Source: Bermanella sp034112325
GTDB taxonomy: Bacteria > Pseudomonadota > Gammaproteobacteria > Pseudomonadales > Oceanobacteraceae
Length of the DNA stretch: 64,000 nt
Direction of reading: 5' to 3'
NCBI GenBank assembly: GCA_034112325.1
Contig: JAWUVO010000027.1
Coordinates: 1-64,000, forward strand
Part shown: positions 63,534-64,000 of the stretch, piece by piece
How positions within the stretch are numbered: position 1 is the stretch's first letter
How the letters are laid out: every line of letters begins with the position of its first letter
Notes under the pieces: generated by a model
The model's database searches: none
Told to the model about the DNA's origin: nothing
The model's input: only the letters and a program-made list of their open reading frames with translations
Translations under genes and position numbers: made by a program

Positions 63534-64000
63534 TTATACTTTTATGCGCATAACTACGGCTGGTAACAGTACAAATAAATAAGCGGCCATAGCCCAAGGA
63601 TTATAAAAAAATAGTACGAAGCCAAGGTGTGCCGTTAACATGCCTGTATATGCAGGATGACGTACATATTGATAAGGGCCCGTATCTATAATGCGGTGCT
63701 CTCCAATCAATCTAACGCGGTGAGAATAAAATCGCCCAAGGGTATTAATTGCATTAAGTCGAAATAGCACACCAAAAATAAACAAGGCTAAACCAAACCA
63801 AGCAATTAAATTCATCTGCTGCCATTCAGTGGTCGCTGCCATAGCTGTTAATACTGTAAGAAAGCGTCCAAATGCATAAAGTTCGCAGGTGCCCTTATCT
63901 TTTGAAGTGTCGCCTTTAGAGTCCTCTGTTGTAGATACATTAGATTCTGACAACAACCAAACTAGATAACTGCCTATCAAAGCAACACCTAGATAAAATA
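63534..64000 (-). CDS. Isoprenylcysteine carboxyl methyltransferase-family protein (5' end missing)
   Basis: The reading frame stays open to the right window edge, so the N-terminus lies outside. Visible are about 155 residues with three to four hydrophobic segments and the ICMT/PEMT signature LGRFYSHRVRLIGEHRIIDTG followed by PYQYVRHPAYTGML. The family are membrane SAM-dependent methyltransferases acting on prenylated cysteine, phospholipids or other lipids. It lies 65 bases upstream of the epimerase on the same strand. A TTG at 63980 is a possible but unsupported start. Confidence 0.8.
   Translation of the reverse strand, partial: FYLGVALIGSYLVWLLSESNVSTTEDSKGDTSKDKGTCELYAFGRFLTVLTAMAATTEWQQMNLIAWFGLALFIFGVLFRLNAINTLGRFYSHRVRLIGEHRIIDTGPYQYVRHPAYTGMLTAHLGFVLFFYNPWAMAAYLFVLLPAVVMRIKV

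Noticed and set aside
1..64000. tRNA, rRNA, CRISPR array, insertion sequence or prophage
   Set aside because: No T-loop-like tRNA pattern, repeat-spacer series, transposase or integrase reading was found when scanning; a covariance-model search could still find small RNAs I cannot see.

Overview
The window is a gene-dense, AT-rich (my visual impression, not computed) segment of a gammaproteobacterial chromosome. It carries no rRNA, tRNA, insertion sequence, prophage or CRISPR array that I could recognise. The gene content points to a marine or aquatic member of the Pseudomonadales/Cellvibrionales/Oceanospirillales side of the class. Many neighbour pairs match Pseudomonas: trmL-secB-rhodanese-gpmI-envC-ctpA-yibQ, algQ(rsd)/algP-like/dsbB, pckA-hslO-hslR, yrfG-nudE-cysQ, hemC-hemD-hemX-hemY and hemB-ppk. 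The left edge instead holds an MSHA-type pilus operon of the kind seen in Vibrio and Shewanella.

Layout. (1) 1-7785, minus strand: a tightly overlapping MSHA pilus assembly operon, mshI - PilN-like - mshJ - mshK - mshL - mshM - mshN - mshE - mshG (cut by the edge). (2) 8017-19182: tRNA methylation, protein export, glycolysis, septal cell-wall hydrolase activation, an RND efflux pump with its adaptor, a tail-specific protease and a YibQ-type deacetylase-fold protein. (3) 19232-27475: ABC-F protein, TIGR02444 protein, a histone H1-like Lys/Ala-rich protein preceded by an orphan ParA ATPase, a WD40 lipoprotein, Rsd/AlgQ, DsbB, a secreted FliL-like protein and an RMF-like protein. (4) 27589-40449: gshA, tex, an outer-membrane barrel candidate, a chalcone-isomerase-like/double-TonB fusion, pckA, hslO, hslR, yrfG, nudE, cysQ and small proteins. 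(5) 40542-43789: truncated haemoglobin, single-domain receiver, membrane GGDEF cyclase and an LrgAB pair. (6) 43939-54543: hemC-hemD-hemX-hemY, a membrane-anchored flavoprotein disulfide reductase, hemB and ppk1.

(7) 54588-64000 is the least ordinary part. An Sfp-type phosphopantetheinyl transferase faces a minus-strand run of NAD(P)-dependent epimerase, a three-domain dikinase resembling rifampicin phosphotransferase, a UbiA-family prenyltransferase, an MMPL exporter and a di-iron fatty acid hydroxylase/sterol desaturase. An isoprenylcysteine-methyltransferase-like protein upstream runs off the right edge. Spacing is short and the set has the logic of a lipid or polyketide/isoprenoid natural-product locus, with activation, phosphoryl transfer, prenylation, hydroxylation and export. 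I do not recognise it as a characterised pathway, and it is my main candidate for an undescribed system.

Other links: MshE carries an N-terminal c-di-GMP-binding type domain, and a diguanylate cyclase lies in the same window. The chalcone-like/TonB fusion, the PPTase start region with a strong Shine-Dalgarno before an ATC codon, the DnaA-box-like cluster upstream of hemC, and several long intergenic inverted repeats deserve a second look. All functional calls rest on reading motifs in the translated sequence; no database search was run.
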